From positions 1 to 64,000 of the forward strand of contig MEFD01000023.1 in the NCBI GenBank assembly GCA_001724995.1: a DNA stretch of 64,000 bases, read 5' to 3'. Under the pieces are notes generated by a model. It did no database searches. It was not told where the DNA came from and saw nothing but the letters and a program-made list of their open reading frames with translations. Position 1 is the stretch's first letter, and every line of letters starts with the position of its first letter. The position numbers were made by a program, and so were the translations under genes. This document shows positions 26,394-35,075 of the stretch, in pieces. This DNA comes from Rubrivivax sp. SCN 71-131. GTDB taxonomy: Bacteria > Pseudomonadota > Gammaproteobacteria > Burkholderiales > Burkholderiaceae_C.

Positions 26394-28367
26394 ATGCAAT
26401 ATCACGTCGATGGCTTCCGGCCGGGGGATCCGGACGTTCTGCCGGCTGCAGCGGAGCATCGGCGCGCGGGCCAGCCGCTGCCGCCGACGGTGGACGTGCT
26501 CATCGCCGGCTCCGGGCCGGCGGGCCTGTGCCTGGCCGCGCAGCTGGCACGCGTGCCGCGCATCCGCACGCTGCTGGTCGAGCCCAAGCTCGGTCCGATG
26601 GAGAAGGGCCAGGCCGACGGCATCAGCGTGCGCTCGATGGAGATGTTCCAGGCCTTCGGCTTCGCCGAGAGGGTCATGCGCGAGGCGGTGTGGATCAACG
26701 AGACGACGTTCTGGGCTCCTGCGGCCGGCGCGGCGCTCGCCCGCGTGGCCCGCGTGCAGGACGTGCCCGACGGCGTCTCCGAGATGCCCCACGTGCTCAT
26801 CAACCAGGCGCGCGTGCACGACTTCTTCCTCGAGGTCATGCGCAACGCGCCGACGCGCCTGACGCCGGACTACGGCCTGCGCGTGGCGACGCTCGCGATC
26901 GACCCCGCCGCCGCCGAGCATCCCGTCACCGTGACGCTGGAACACACCGCCCCGGGGCGCGAGGGGCAGACCTCGACCGTGCGCGCCAACTACGTGGTCG
27001 GCTGCGACGGCGCGCGCTCGAACGTGCGCCGCGCCATCGGCGGCGCGCTGCACGGCGACGCCGCGCACCAGGCCTGGGGCGTGATGGACGTGCTCGCCGT
27101 CACCGACTTCCCGGACTGGCGCATGAAGTCCTTCGTGCGCTCGCGGCTGGAGGGCACGCTGATGGTGTTGCCGCGCGAAGGCGGGTATCTCGTGCGCCTC
27201 TACGTCGAGCTCGACCAACTGGGCGAGCACGAGCGCGTCGCCGAGCGCGGCCTGGACGCCGAGGACATCATCGCCAAGGCGCAGCGCATTCTTGCGCCCT
27301 TCACGCTCGAGGTGAAGGAGGTCGTCTGGTGGTCGATCTACGAGATCGGCCACCGCCTGACCGACAAGTTCGACGACGTGCCCGAGGACCAGGTCGCCAG
27401 CCGCACCCCACGCGTGCTGCTGGCCGGGGATGCCTGCCACACGCACAGCCCCAAGGCCGGGCAGGGCATGAACGTGTCGATGGGCGACACCTTCAACCTC
27501 GGCTGGAAGCTGATCTCGGTGCTCACCGGCCGCGCCGAGCCCTCGCTGCTGCACAGCTACTCCGGCGAGCGCCGCGCGGCGGCGAAAGGGCTGGTCGAGT
27601 TCGACCATCGCTGGTCGCGCGTCGTCGGAGGCCAGCTTGCCGACGACGCCCATGACGAGCTCCCCCGCGTGGCGCGCGAATTCGTCGACAACCTGCCCTT
27701 CACCTGCGGGCTGACGATCCAGTACGAGGCAGGCGCGCTCAACGGGCCGCCGGAGCACCAGCACCTGGCCCGCGGCTTTCCCATCGGCAAGCGCCTGCAT
27801 TCGGCGCCGGTGGTCCGGCTGGCCGATGCCCGCCCGATGCAGCTGGGCCACTGCATCACCGTCGGCGCGCGCTTCACCCTCTTCCTCTTCGCCCCCGCCG
27901 GCGACGTCGGCGCGCCCGCCGGGGTCGTGGCCGCGCTGTGCGACTGGCTCGAACACGACGCCGCGTCGCCGCTGCGCCGCCACGGCGCCGAAGGCGAGGA
28001 CGTCGACGCCGTCGTCGACGTGCGCGCCGTCTTTGCGCAGGACTTTCGCGCCCTGGACTTCGCCCGCATGCCCACGCTGCTGCGCCCGCACGTCGGCCGC
28101 CTCGGGCTGTGCGACTACGAGAAGGTGTTCTGCGCCGACGCCAGGCGCGGCGAAGACATCTTCGAGCAGCGCGGCATCGACCGCGCCGCGGGCTGCATCG
28201 TCGTCGTGCGGCCGGACCAATACGTCGGGCACGTCCTGCCGCTGTCCCCACGCGGCGAACTGACGGCGTACTTCGGCGGCATCCTGCGCCAGCAAGGCGC
28301 GGGCGAGCGCAGGAACGCGCAGCCGCTCAGTCCGCGTCCTGGAACGCCTCCTCGCGCTTGCTCTTGA
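26394..28367 (+). CDS. mobA: FAD-dependent aromatic hydroxylase (phenol 2-monooxygenase / 3-hydroxybenzoate 4-monooxygenase type)
   Basis: This 657-residue class A flavoprotein monooxygenase has the FAD Rossmann motif (DVLIAGSGPAGLCLAAQLA), the DG-motif (VVGCDGARSNVRRAIGG), the GD-motif (LLAGDACHTHSPKAGQGMN) and a C-terminal thioredoxin-like dimer domain. Length and three-domain layout match the MobA/PhyA group, which ortho- or para-hydroxylates phenolic substrates with NADPH and O2. Strong AGGAGG lies 5 nt before the ATG. The 3' end overlaps convergent tctA by 41 bp. The exact substrate is inferred. Confidence 0.85.
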   Translation: MQYHVDGFRPGDPDVLPAAAEHRRAGQPLPPTVDVLIAGSGPAGLCLAAQLARVPRIRTLLVEPKLGPMEKGQADGISVRSMEMFQAFGFAERVMREAVWINETTFWAPAAGAALARVARVQDVPDGVSEMPHVLINQARVHDFFLEVMRNAPTRLTPDYGLRVATLAIDPAAAEHPVTVTLEHTAPGREGQTSTVRANYVVGCDGARSNVRRAIGGALHGDAAHQAWGVMDVLAVTDFPDWRMKSFVRSRLEGTLMVLPREGGYLVRLYVELDQLGEHERVAERGLDAEDIIAKAQRILAPFTLEVKEVVWWSIYEIGHRLTDKFDDVPEDQVASRTPRVLLAGDACHTHSPKAGQGMNVSMGDTFNLGWKLISVLTGRAEPSLLHSYSGERRAAAKGLVEFDHRWSRVVGGQLADDAHDELPRVAREFVDNLPFTCGLTIQYEAGALNGPPEHQHLARGFPIGKRLHSAPVVRLADARPMQLGHCITVGARFTLFLFAPAGDVGAPAGVVAALCDWLEHDAASPLRRHGAEGEDVDAVVDVRAVFAQDFRALDFARMPTLLRPHVGRLGLCDYEKVFCADARRGEDIFEQRGIDRAAGCIVVVRPDQYVGHVLPLSPRGELTAYFGGILRQQGAGERRNAQPLSPRPGTPPRACS

Positions 28368-29841
28368 TCGCCGGCAGCGACACGACGACGATCATCAGCA
28401 CCGCGGCGATCAGCAGCCCGGCGGAGAGCGGCCGCGTGACGAAGGTCGACCAGTCGCCGCGCGAGAGCAGCAGCGCACGGCGCAGGTTCTCTTCCATCAT
28501 CGGCCCGAGGATGAAGCCCAGCAGCAGCGGCGCGGGCTCGCAGCCGAGCTTGAAGAAGACCAGGCCGACGAGGCCGAAGAGCGCACCCACGTAGACGTCG
28601 AAGCTGTTGTTGTTGAGGGTGTACAGCCCGATGCAGCAGAAGGCGAGGATCGCCGGGTAGAGGATGCGGTAGGGCACCGTCAGCAGCTTGATCCAGATGC
28701 CGATCAGCGGCAGGTTGAGCACGATGAGCATCAGGTTGCCGACCCACATCGAGGCAATCAGGCCCCAGAACAGCTCGGGGTTGCTGGTCATCACCTGCGG
28801 GCCGGGCTGGATGCCCTTGATGGTCATCGCGCCGACCATCAGCGCCATCACGGCGTTGGGCGGGATGCCCAGCGTGAGCATGGGGATGAAGGAGGTCTGC
28901 GCGCCGGCGTTGTTGGCCGACTCGGGCCCGGCCACGCCGCGCACGTTGCCCTCGCCGAAAGGCACCTCGCCGGGGCGTCCGCGCGTCTTCTTCTCCAGCG
29001 TGTAGGCGGCAAAAGACGACAGCAGCGCGCCGCCACCGGGGAGCACGCCGAGGATCGAGCCCAGCGCCGTTCCGCGCAGCACGGCGGGTGCCATGTCCCG
29101 CAGGTCCTGCTTCGTCGGCCACAGGCCCTTCACGTCCTTGGTGAAGACCTCGCGGTGCTCGGCCGGACGGCCCAGGTTGGCGATGATCTCGCCGAAGCCG
29201 AACACGCCCATGGCGATGGCCACGAAGTTGATGCCGTCGGTCAGCTCCGGTATGTCGAAGCTGTAGCGCGGCACGCCGGAGATGACGTCGGTGTTGACCT
29301 GGCCCAGCAGCAGCCCGAGCAGGATCATGGCGATCGCCTTCACCAGCGATCCCGAGGCCAGCACCACCGCGCCGATCAGGCCCAGCGTCATCAGGCTGAA
29401 GTACTCGGCCGGACCGAACTTGAACGCCAGCTCGGTGAGCGGCGGCGCCAGGCCGGCGATGACCAGCGTGGCCACGCAGCCGGCGAAGAACGAGCCCAGG
29501 CCGGCGGCAGCCAGCGCCGGTCCGGCGCGGCCCTTGCGCGCCATCTTGTAGCCGTCGATGGCCGTGACCACCGACGCCGCCTCGCCGGGCACGTTGATGA
29601 GGATCGCCGTCGTCGAGCCGCCGTACTGCGCGCCGTAGTAGATGCCCGCAAGCATGATGAGCGCAGGCGTCGCGTCCAGGGCGTAGATGCTCGGCAACAA
29701 CATCGCGATCGTCGCCGTGGGCCCGAGGCCGGGCAACACGCCGATGAGCGTGCCAAGCACCGCGCCGCCCAGGGCATACAGCACGTTGGCGAGCGAGAAG
29801 GCAACTCCGAAGCCCAGCGCCAGGTGATCGAACAGTTCCAT
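28327..29841 (-). CDS. tctA: Tripartite tricarboxylate transporter large permease TctA
   Basis: A 504-residue, approximately 12-helix membrane protein with the family repeats LIGVLPGLGPTATIAMLLP and LGVLPGGGALLSSFAAYTLEK, and IYYGAQYGGSTTAILINVPGEA. With TctB it forms the membrane part of a secondary transporter energised by ion gradients and fed by a periplasmic TctC/Bug protein. It lies 13 bp after tctB. No tctC is adjacent, though a Bug-type protein occurs near 62.3-63.3 kb. ATG 29841 is chosen over an upstream start because MELFDHLALGF is the family N-terminus. Confidence 0.93.
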   Translation of the reverse strand: MELFDHLALGFGVAFSLANVLYALGGAVLGTLIGVLPGLGPTATIAMLLPSIYALDATPALIMLAGIYYGAQYGGSTTAILINVPGEAASVVTAIDGYKMARKGRAGPALAAAGLGSFFAGCVATLVIAGLAPPLTELAFKFGPAEYFSLMTLGLIGAVVLASGSLVKAIAMILLGLLLGQVNTDVISGVPRYSFDIPELTDGINFVAIAMGVFGFGEIIANLGRPAEHREVFTKDVKGLWPTKQDLRDMAPAVLRGTALGSILGVLPGGGALLSSFAAYTLEKKTRGRPGEVPFGEGNVRGVAGPESANNAGAQTSFIPMLTLGIPPNAVMALMVGAMTIKGIQPGPQVMTSNPELFWGLIASMWVGNLMLIVLNLPLIGIWIKLLTVPYRILYPAILAFCCIGLYTLNNNSFDVYVGALFGLVGLVFFKLGCEPAPLLLGFILGPMMEENLRRALLLSRGDWSTFVTRPLSAGLLIAAVLMIVVVSLPAIKSKREEAFQDAD

Positions 29842-29854
29842 GGAAGGTGGGCTT

Positions 29855-30319
29855 TCAGGCAACGAGGACGGTGGGCCACATCGGGATCGTCAGCCCGAGA
29901 CCCTTGGCGAACACCAGCCACGAGAACACGGTCAGCACGACGCAGTTGATCAGGACCTCCTTCAGGCTGAATTCGCCGCTGGCCAGGCTGCCCACGAAGA
30001 TCAGCAGCGGCAACGCCGTCGTCATTCCGAGAGTAGGCAAGGTCGCTCCGAACAGCGCCACCGCGCCGATCACCAGCAGCGCGGGCTTGAGCGACCAGCC
30101 GCCGATCGGATCACCGCCCTCGACCTCGAGCACCAGGGCCTTGAAGAGCACGATGCCCCCCAGCAGCGCCAGCAGGATGCCCAGGCCGAAAGGGAAGTAG
30201 GCCGGGCCCGGGCGCGCCGAGCTGCCGAAGCTGTAGCTCGTGGCGCCCCATGCGAAGCCGATGCCGGTGATGATGAACATCAGCCCCGACCAGAAGTCCT
30301 TGCGGCTCTTGATTTTCAC
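29855..30319 (-). CDS. tctB: Tripartite tricarboxylate transporter small permease TctB
   Basis: The 154-residue protein has four predicted helices (FWSGLMFIITGIGFAWGA; PFGLGILLALLGGIVLF; ALLVIGAVALFGATLPTLGM; VVLTVFSWLVFAKGLGL), the standard TctB layout. It starts with GTG (VKIKSRKDFW). It is upstream of tctA in the same operon and is the minor membrane subunit of the solute transporter. Confidence 0.9.
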   Translation of the reverse strand: MKIKSRKDFWSGLMFIITGIGFAWGATSYSFGSSARPGPAYFPFGLGILLALLGGIVLFKALVLEVEGGDPIGGWSLKPALLVIGAVALFGATLPTLGMTTALPLLIFVGSLASGEFSLKEVLINCVVLTVFSWLVFAKGLGLTIPMWPTVLVA

Positions 30320-30397
30320 GCTCTGTCTCCGCCACCCGAAGGAGTGAACCGGGGTGCATTCTAGGAACGCCGACGCGTCACGGGCCCGCGGCGCCCC

Positions 30398-32224
30398 TCA
30401 TCGCTCCAGCCCGGGGGTGCTGCGCAGCACTTCCTCGATCGTCGTCAGCCCCTCGGCGACCTTCATCGCGCCGGCCAGGCGCAGCGGACGCATGCCGTCC
30501 TTGCTCGCCTGACGGCGCAGCGCGGCAATGTCCAGCTTCGGGTGCACGCACTGGCGTGCCGCCTCGTTCATCACCAGCAGTTCGTAGAGGCCGGCACGTC
30601 CGCGATATCCCGTCTGCCGGCATTCCTGGCAGCCCACCGCCTTGTACGGGCGCACGCCGCCGGAGAGCCGCCAGGGCCGCGCGAGCTCGTCCAGCGCCTC
30701 GCGCGTCGTGCCCTCGTCGCGCTGCCGGCACGCCGGGCAGAGCGTGCGTGCCAGGCGCTGCGCCAGCACGCCGATCACCGTGGCGGCGATCAGGTAGCTC
30801 GGCACGCCGAGGTCGGCCAGCCGGGTGATGGCGCTGGCCGAATCGTTGGTGTGCAGGGTGCTGAAGACGAGGTGGCCGGTGAGCGCGGCCTGGATCGCCA
30901 TCTCGGCGGTGGCGAGGTCGCGGATCTCGCCCACCATGATGATGTCCGGGTCCTGGCGCATGAGCGCGCGCAGGCCCTCGGCAAAGCCCATGTCGATGGC
31001 CGCGTGCACCTGGGTCTGGTTGAACGCAGGCTCGATCATCTCGATCGGGTCCTCGATCGTGCAGACGTTGACCTCCTCGGTGGCCAGCGCCTTCAGCGTG
31101 GCGTAGAGCGTCGTCGTCTTGCCGCTGCCGGTCGGGCCGGTGACGAGCACGATGCCGTGCGGGCGCTTGATCAGCTCCTGCCAGCGCGCGGCGTCGTGCT
31201 CGCCGAAGCCGAGCTGATCGATGGTCTTGCCCGCGGTCTGCGGGTCGAAGATGCGCATCACCATCTTCTCGCCGAAGGCGGTGGGCAGGGTCGAGAGGCG
31301 CATCTCGACCTCGGCGCCCTGCCCCTCCGGCGCGTCGGGGCGGCGCGTCTTGATGCGGCCGTCCAGCGGCCGGCGCTTCTCGACCACGTCCATGCGCCCG
31401 AGCAGCTTGATGCGCGAGGTCATCGCCGCCATCACCGGCAGCGGCACCTGGTAGACGGTGTGCAGCACGCCGTCGATGCGAAAGCGGATCGCGCCGATGT
31501 CGCGCCGCGGCTCGAGGTGGATGTCGCTGGCGCGCTGGTCGAAGGCGTACTGCCACAGCCAGTCGACGACCTGCACCACGCCCTGGTCGTTGGCGTCGAG
31601 CTGGCCCTTGGTCTTGCCGAGTTCGACGAGCTGCTCGAAGCTGGCGCTGGCCGAGACCTCGCCGCTCTTGTGCGCGGCACGCACCGAGCGCGCGAGCGCG
31701 TAGAACTCCCCCGTGTAGCGGCGCAGCTCCTCGGGATTGGCGACGACGAGCTTCACCGCGCGCCGCAGGTGGTTCTCGATCTCCGCCACCCAGCCGACGT
31801 CGAAGGGCTCGGCGGTGGCGATCGTCACCTCCGCCGCGCCCACCTTCACCGGCAGCGCCAGCCGCAACTGCGCGTACTGCGCCGACATGACCTCGGCAAC
31901 GCGGCCGGCGTCGGCCTTCAGCGGATCGATGCGCAGGTACGGCAGTTGCGCGCGCGTGGCCAGCCACTCCGTGAGGGCCTCGACATCGAGCGGGCGCGCG
32001 CCGCCGGCGACGTCGCGCCGCACCAGGCCCGCTCCACCCAGGCGCACCAGCGCGTGCAGCGTCGACGCGCCGGCCGACAGGCGCTTGGCCACGCGATCGA
32101 CGTCCTCCGCGGCGATCCAGCCGTCCTCGCGCAGCCAGTCCAGCAGCAGGCGCCAATCCAGGCGGCCGCGTGGCCCCGCGTGCAGGGCATGGCGGTCGGG
32201 CCGGCGAACGTTGGCTGGGCTCAT
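30398..32224 (-). CDS. GspE/PulE/PilB-family secretion ATPase
   Basis: The 608-residue protein has an N-terminal GSPII_E-like domain, then the hexameric ATPase: GPTGSGKTTTLYATLKA (Walker A), the Asp box (CTIEDPIEMIEP), Walker B (DPDIIMVGEIRD) and the His box (GHLVFSTLHTND). The tetra-Cys zinc motif is complete (CPACRQ and CQECRQTGYRGR). Such ATPases power type II secretion or type IV pili, but no other Gsp or Pil gene is in the window. It follows a spermidine-synthase-like gene by 4 bp and a tatD gene, so it sits in an odd operon. Confidence 0.88.
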   Translation of the reverse strand: MSPANVRRPDRHALHAGPRGRLDWRLLLDWLREDGWIAAEDVDRVAKRLSAGASTLHALVRLGGAGLVRRDVAGGARPLDVEALTEWLATRAQLPYLRIDPLKADAGRVAEVMSAQYAQLRLALPVKVGAAEVTIATAEPFDVGWVAEIENHLRRAVKLVVANPEELRRYTGEFYALARSVRAAHKSGEVSASASFEQLVELGKTKGQLDANDQGVVQVVDWLWQYAFDQRASDIHLEPRRDIGAIRFRIDGVLHTVYQVPLPVMAAMTSRIKLLGRMDVVEKRRPLDGRIKTRRPDAPEGQGAEVEMRLSTLPTAFGEKMVMRIFDPQTAGKTIDQLGFGEHDAARWQELIKRPHGIVLVTGPTGSGKTTTLYATLKALATEEVNVCTIEDPIEMIEPAFNQTQVHAAIDMGFAEGLRALMRQDPDIIMVGEIRDLATAEMAIQAALTGHLVFSTLHTNDSASAITRLADLGVPSYLIAATVIGVLAQRLARTLCPACRQRDEGTTREALDELARPWRLSGGVRPYKAVGCQECRQTGYRGRAGLYELLVMNEAARQCVHPKLDIAALRRQASKDGMRPLRLAGAMKVAEGLTTIEEVLRSTPGLER

Positions 32225-32228
32225 GCGG

Positions 32229-33116
32229 TCAGGCGCGTGCCGCGCTTGCGAAGTCCGCGGCCGACGCCGCCACGGCCGGCACGTCCGCGGGCTCGTGCGG
32301 CCGCCACGGACGCACCATGCGCAGCCAGCTGCGCGCCTTCAGGCCGAGATGACCGAAGCGCTTCTCGATCGCCGCCGCGCGCCGCGACAGTTCCTCGCGT
32401 GCGGGAACGACGACGCCCTGCCCCGCCACCACGACCGTGTTGCCCTCGCGCGTGGGTCGCAGGCTCCAGACCTGGTCGGCGCCAAAGGCGGCGGCGATGC
32501 GCGCGGCGCTGGCCGCGAAGCTGGCGTTGCGGCCGAACAGGTTCACCGCCATCACGCCGCCGGGCGCCAGCACGCGGCGGCAGGCGGTGTAGAAGTCGGC
32601 GCCGTCGAGCACCGGCGCGGCCGCCTCCTCGTCGTAGAGGTCGACGTGCAGCAGGCGCACGCTGCCCGGCTGCGCCTGCTCGCGCAGCCAGTGCAGCGCG
32701 TCCATGCGCAGCAGCTGCAGCCGCGGCCCGTCCTCGGGCAGGCGAAACCACAGTCGCCCGGCGTGGATGACGAGCGGGTTGAGCTCGACGGCGATCGTGT
32801 GCATGCCGAGCTGCCGGTGCGTGAAGCGCGTGATCGCCCCGGCCCCAAGGCCCAGCTGCACCGCCAGGCCTTCGTCGAGGGCGTCCGTCGGCAGCCACAG
32901 CAGGCTGGCGAGCATGCGCTGCACGTAGTCGAGCTCGATCGCCTCGGGCCGGCGCAGGCACATCGCGCCCTGCACCCAGGCCGAGCCGAGGTGCAGGTAG
33001 CGCACGCCTTCGTGTTCGCTGATCGTCACCGGCGGCAGCGGCGGCCGGTGGGCATCGGCACCGTCGGTCGAGGCTTCGTCGACCCTGCGGGCGGCCTGGC
33101 GCTTGCGGGTGGGCAT
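32229..33116 (-). CDS. Spermidine-synthase-like protein
   Basis: The 295-residue protein has the Rossmann-type core of polyamine aminopropyltransferases (LGLGAGAITRFT nucleotide motif; TIAVELNPLVI; LLHVDLYDEEAAAPVLD; RVLAPGGVMAVNLFG). Many such betaproteobacterial proteins lack full substrate-site conservation and may not make spermidine, so I keep the name generic. It is 9 bp after tatD and 4 bp before the GspE-like gene. Confidence 0.8.
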   Translation of the reverse strand: MPTRKRQAARRVDEASTDGADAHRPPLPPVTISEHEGVRYLHLGSAWVQGAMCLRRPEAIELDYVQRMLASLLWLPTDALDEGLAVQLGLGAGAITRFTHRQLGMHTIAVELNPLVIHAGRLWFRLPEDGPRLQLLRMDALHWLREQAQPGSVRLLHVDLYDEEAAAPVLDGADFYTACRRVLAPGGVMAVNLFGRNASFAASAARIAAAFGADQVWSLRPTREGNTVVVAGQGVVVPAREELSRRAAAIEKRFGHLGLKARSWLRMVRPWRPHEPADVPAVAASAADFASAARA

Positions 33117-33125
33117 GGCGCGAGC

Positions 33126-33950
33126 CTAACGCAGCGGCCGCGCCAACGCGGCCAGCCGCGGCAGGGCCGCGAGCGCGTTGGCACGCACGATGGGCGCGGT
33201 CTCGGCCAGCGTCCAGCCGCGCAGTTCGGCCAGCACCGCGGCGATGCGCGGCAACTCGGCCGGGGCGTTGCGGCCGAGAGCACCGGCGGCACGCTCGGCC
33301 GCGCGGCGGTAAAGCCATTGCGGCGGGATATCGGGCGCGTCGGTCTCCAGCACCAGCGCGTGCGCGGGCAGCGTGCGCACGAGATCGCGCAGATGCCGTG
33401 CGCGCTCGAAGGTCATCGCGCCGCCGAAGCCGAGCCTGAAGCCCAGCGCCAGCAGTTGCGCCGCCTGCTGCGCGCTGCCGTTGAAGGCGTGCGCGATGCC
33501 GCCGGGCACCGGCTGGCGGCGCAGGGCCGACAGCACCTCGTCCAGCGCGCGCCGCGTGTGCAGGATCACCGGCAACCCGAGCTCGCCGGCCAGCCGCAGC
33601 TGCGCCAGCAGGAAGTGCCGCTGGCGTTCGCGCCCGAGCCCGGGGACGAAGTGGTCCAGGCCGATCTCGCCGACGGCCACGAGCAGCGGATCCGCCGCGG
33701 CGTCGGCCAGGGCCTGGCGCAGCCGCTCCAGATCCTCGTCCTGCGCCTGCTCGACGAAGAGCGGATGGATGCCCAGCGCATACGCCAGGCCCTGCGCGCG
33801 CGCCAGGCGCTGCAGCGGCGCGAAATGCGGCACGGCCACGGCCGGCAGCACCATCTGCACCACGCCCGCGGCACGCGCGGCGCCGAGCACGGCGTCGCGA
33901 TCGGCGTCGAACTCCGGGGCGTCCAGGTGGCAGTGCGAATCGATCCACAT
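33126..33950 (-). CDS. tatD: TatD-family metal-dependent hydrolase
   Basis: The 274-residue TIM barrel begins MWIDSHCHLDAPEF (metal His pair), with AVGEIGLDHF, PVILHTRRALDEVL, GIAHAFNGS and LVLETDAPDI, the metal ligands of TatD DNases. TatD proteins are exonucleases or D-aminoacyl-tRNA-like hydrolases in vitro. An in-frame upstream extension to 34088 reads across the divergent protease promoter and is rejected. First gene of the tatD / speE-like / gspE-like operon. Confidence 0.92.
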   Translation of the reverse strand: MWIDSHCHLDAPEFDADRDAVLGAARAAGVVQMVLPAVAVPHFAPLQRLARAQGLAYALGIHPLFVEQAQDEDLERLRQALADAAADPLLVAVGEIGLDHFVPGLGRERQRHFLLAQLRLAGELGLPVILHTRRALDEVLSALRRQPVPGGIAHAFNGSAQQAAQLLALGFRLGFGGAMTFERARHLRDLVRTLPAHALVLETDAPDIPPQWLYRRAAERAAGALGRNAPAELPRIAAVLAELRGWTLAETAPIVRANALAALPRLAALARPLR

Positions 33951-34080
33951 CGCAGCGCCGATGATGCCAGTGCAGGGCCGGCAGGCCGGGGCGAAAAGGG
34001 GGTCTGCACGCCGCCACGCATCGTGATAGGGTTGTCCGCGAATCGCTCCATCCGCGCCGCCTGCAGGCGGTCTGCCCGAC

Positions 34081-35019
34081 ATGCGCAAGGCCCCGCTCTA
34101 CAGCCGCTCGACCCGCCATCCGGCCGGCGGCGGCGCGGGCGACGCCGCGACGGTCGAGCCCGCCGCCCCGCCAAGCGGCACCCGACAGCGGCTGCGCGCG
34201 CGCATCGGCCACCATCCCGGGCTTGCCTGGGCCTTCGGCGGTGCGCTGCTGGCCGCGCTGGCGACGGCCTTCGTGCTCGGCACGCAGCCCGGTGCGCGCG
34301 TGATCACGCAGGACGACATCGATGCGGCCGTGCGCGCCTCGCTCGAGAAGGAGCCGCTGCCCTCGGCCGCGGCGCGCGCCGCAGCGGCGATCGCGCCCTC
34401 GGTGGTGCGCGTGGTCGGCCTTGCCGACGAGGACGAGGACGAAAACGGCGACAGCGACGAGAACGCCGAACGCAAGGCGATGGAGCGCGCCCTGGGCAGC
34501 GGTGTGCTGATCATCGACAACGGCACCATCCTCACCAACCTGCACGTCCTCGCCGGCAGCCGCAGGATCCGCGTGCGCTTCTGGAACGGCCTCGAGAGCG
34601 AGGCCGACATCGTCGCCAGCCAGCCCGAGAACGACCTCGCGGTGCTGCGCGCGGCCAGGCTGCCCGACGACCCGCAGGCGGCGACGATGCGCAGCACCGC
34701 CGACCTCGCGCCGGGCGACGAGGTGGTCGCCGTGGGCTTTCCCTTCGGCCTCGGGCCCTCGGTCAGCGCGGGCGTCGTCTCCGGCCTCGGGCGCGAGTTC
34801 CGCAGCCCCGACGGGCAGTCGCGGCTGAGCAACCTGATCCAGTTCGACGCCGCGGCCAACCCCGGCAACAGCGGCGGCCCGCTGGTGACGATGGACGGCC
34901 ACGTCGTCGGCATCGTCACCGCCATCCTCAACCCGGGCGAGCAGCGCACCTTCATCGGCATCGGCTTCGCCGTGCCGATCGAGAACGCGGCGCAGGCCGC
35001 GGGCATGCCGCCCTTCTGA
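34081..35019 (+). CDS. Membrane-anchored S1C (HtrA-like) serine protease without PDZ domain
   Basis: The 312-residue protein has one N-terminal membrane helix (HPGLAWAFGGALLAALATAF), an acidic segment (DEDEDENGDSDEN) inside the protease domain, and the trypsin-like triad: His in LTNLHVLAGS, Asp in ENDLAVLRA, Ser in NPGNSGGPLV. It ends just after VPIENAAQAAGMPPF, so the PDZ domain normal in DegP/DegS is missing. It probably acts in the periplasm. It lies upstream of the MoxR gene. Confidence 0.88.
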   Translation: MRKAPLYSRSTRHPAGGGAGDAATVEPAAPPSGTRQRLRARIGHHPGLAWAFGGALLAALATAFVLGTQPGARVITQDDIDAAVRASLEKEPLPSAAARAAAAIAPSVVRVVGLADEDEDENGDSDENAERKAMERALGSGVLIIDNGTILTNLHVLAGSRRIRVRFWNGLESEADIVASQPENDLAVLRAARLPDDPQAATMRSTADLAPGDEVVAVGFPFGLGPSVSAGVVSGLGREFRSPDGQSRLSNLIQFDAAANPGNSGGPLVTMDGHVVGIVTAILNPGEQRTFIGIGFAVPIENAAQAAGMPPF

Positions 35020-35075
35020 TCCTGGGCGCACGCACGCCCTCCCGCCACCCGACCCCAACCGACCCGGGAACCCGC

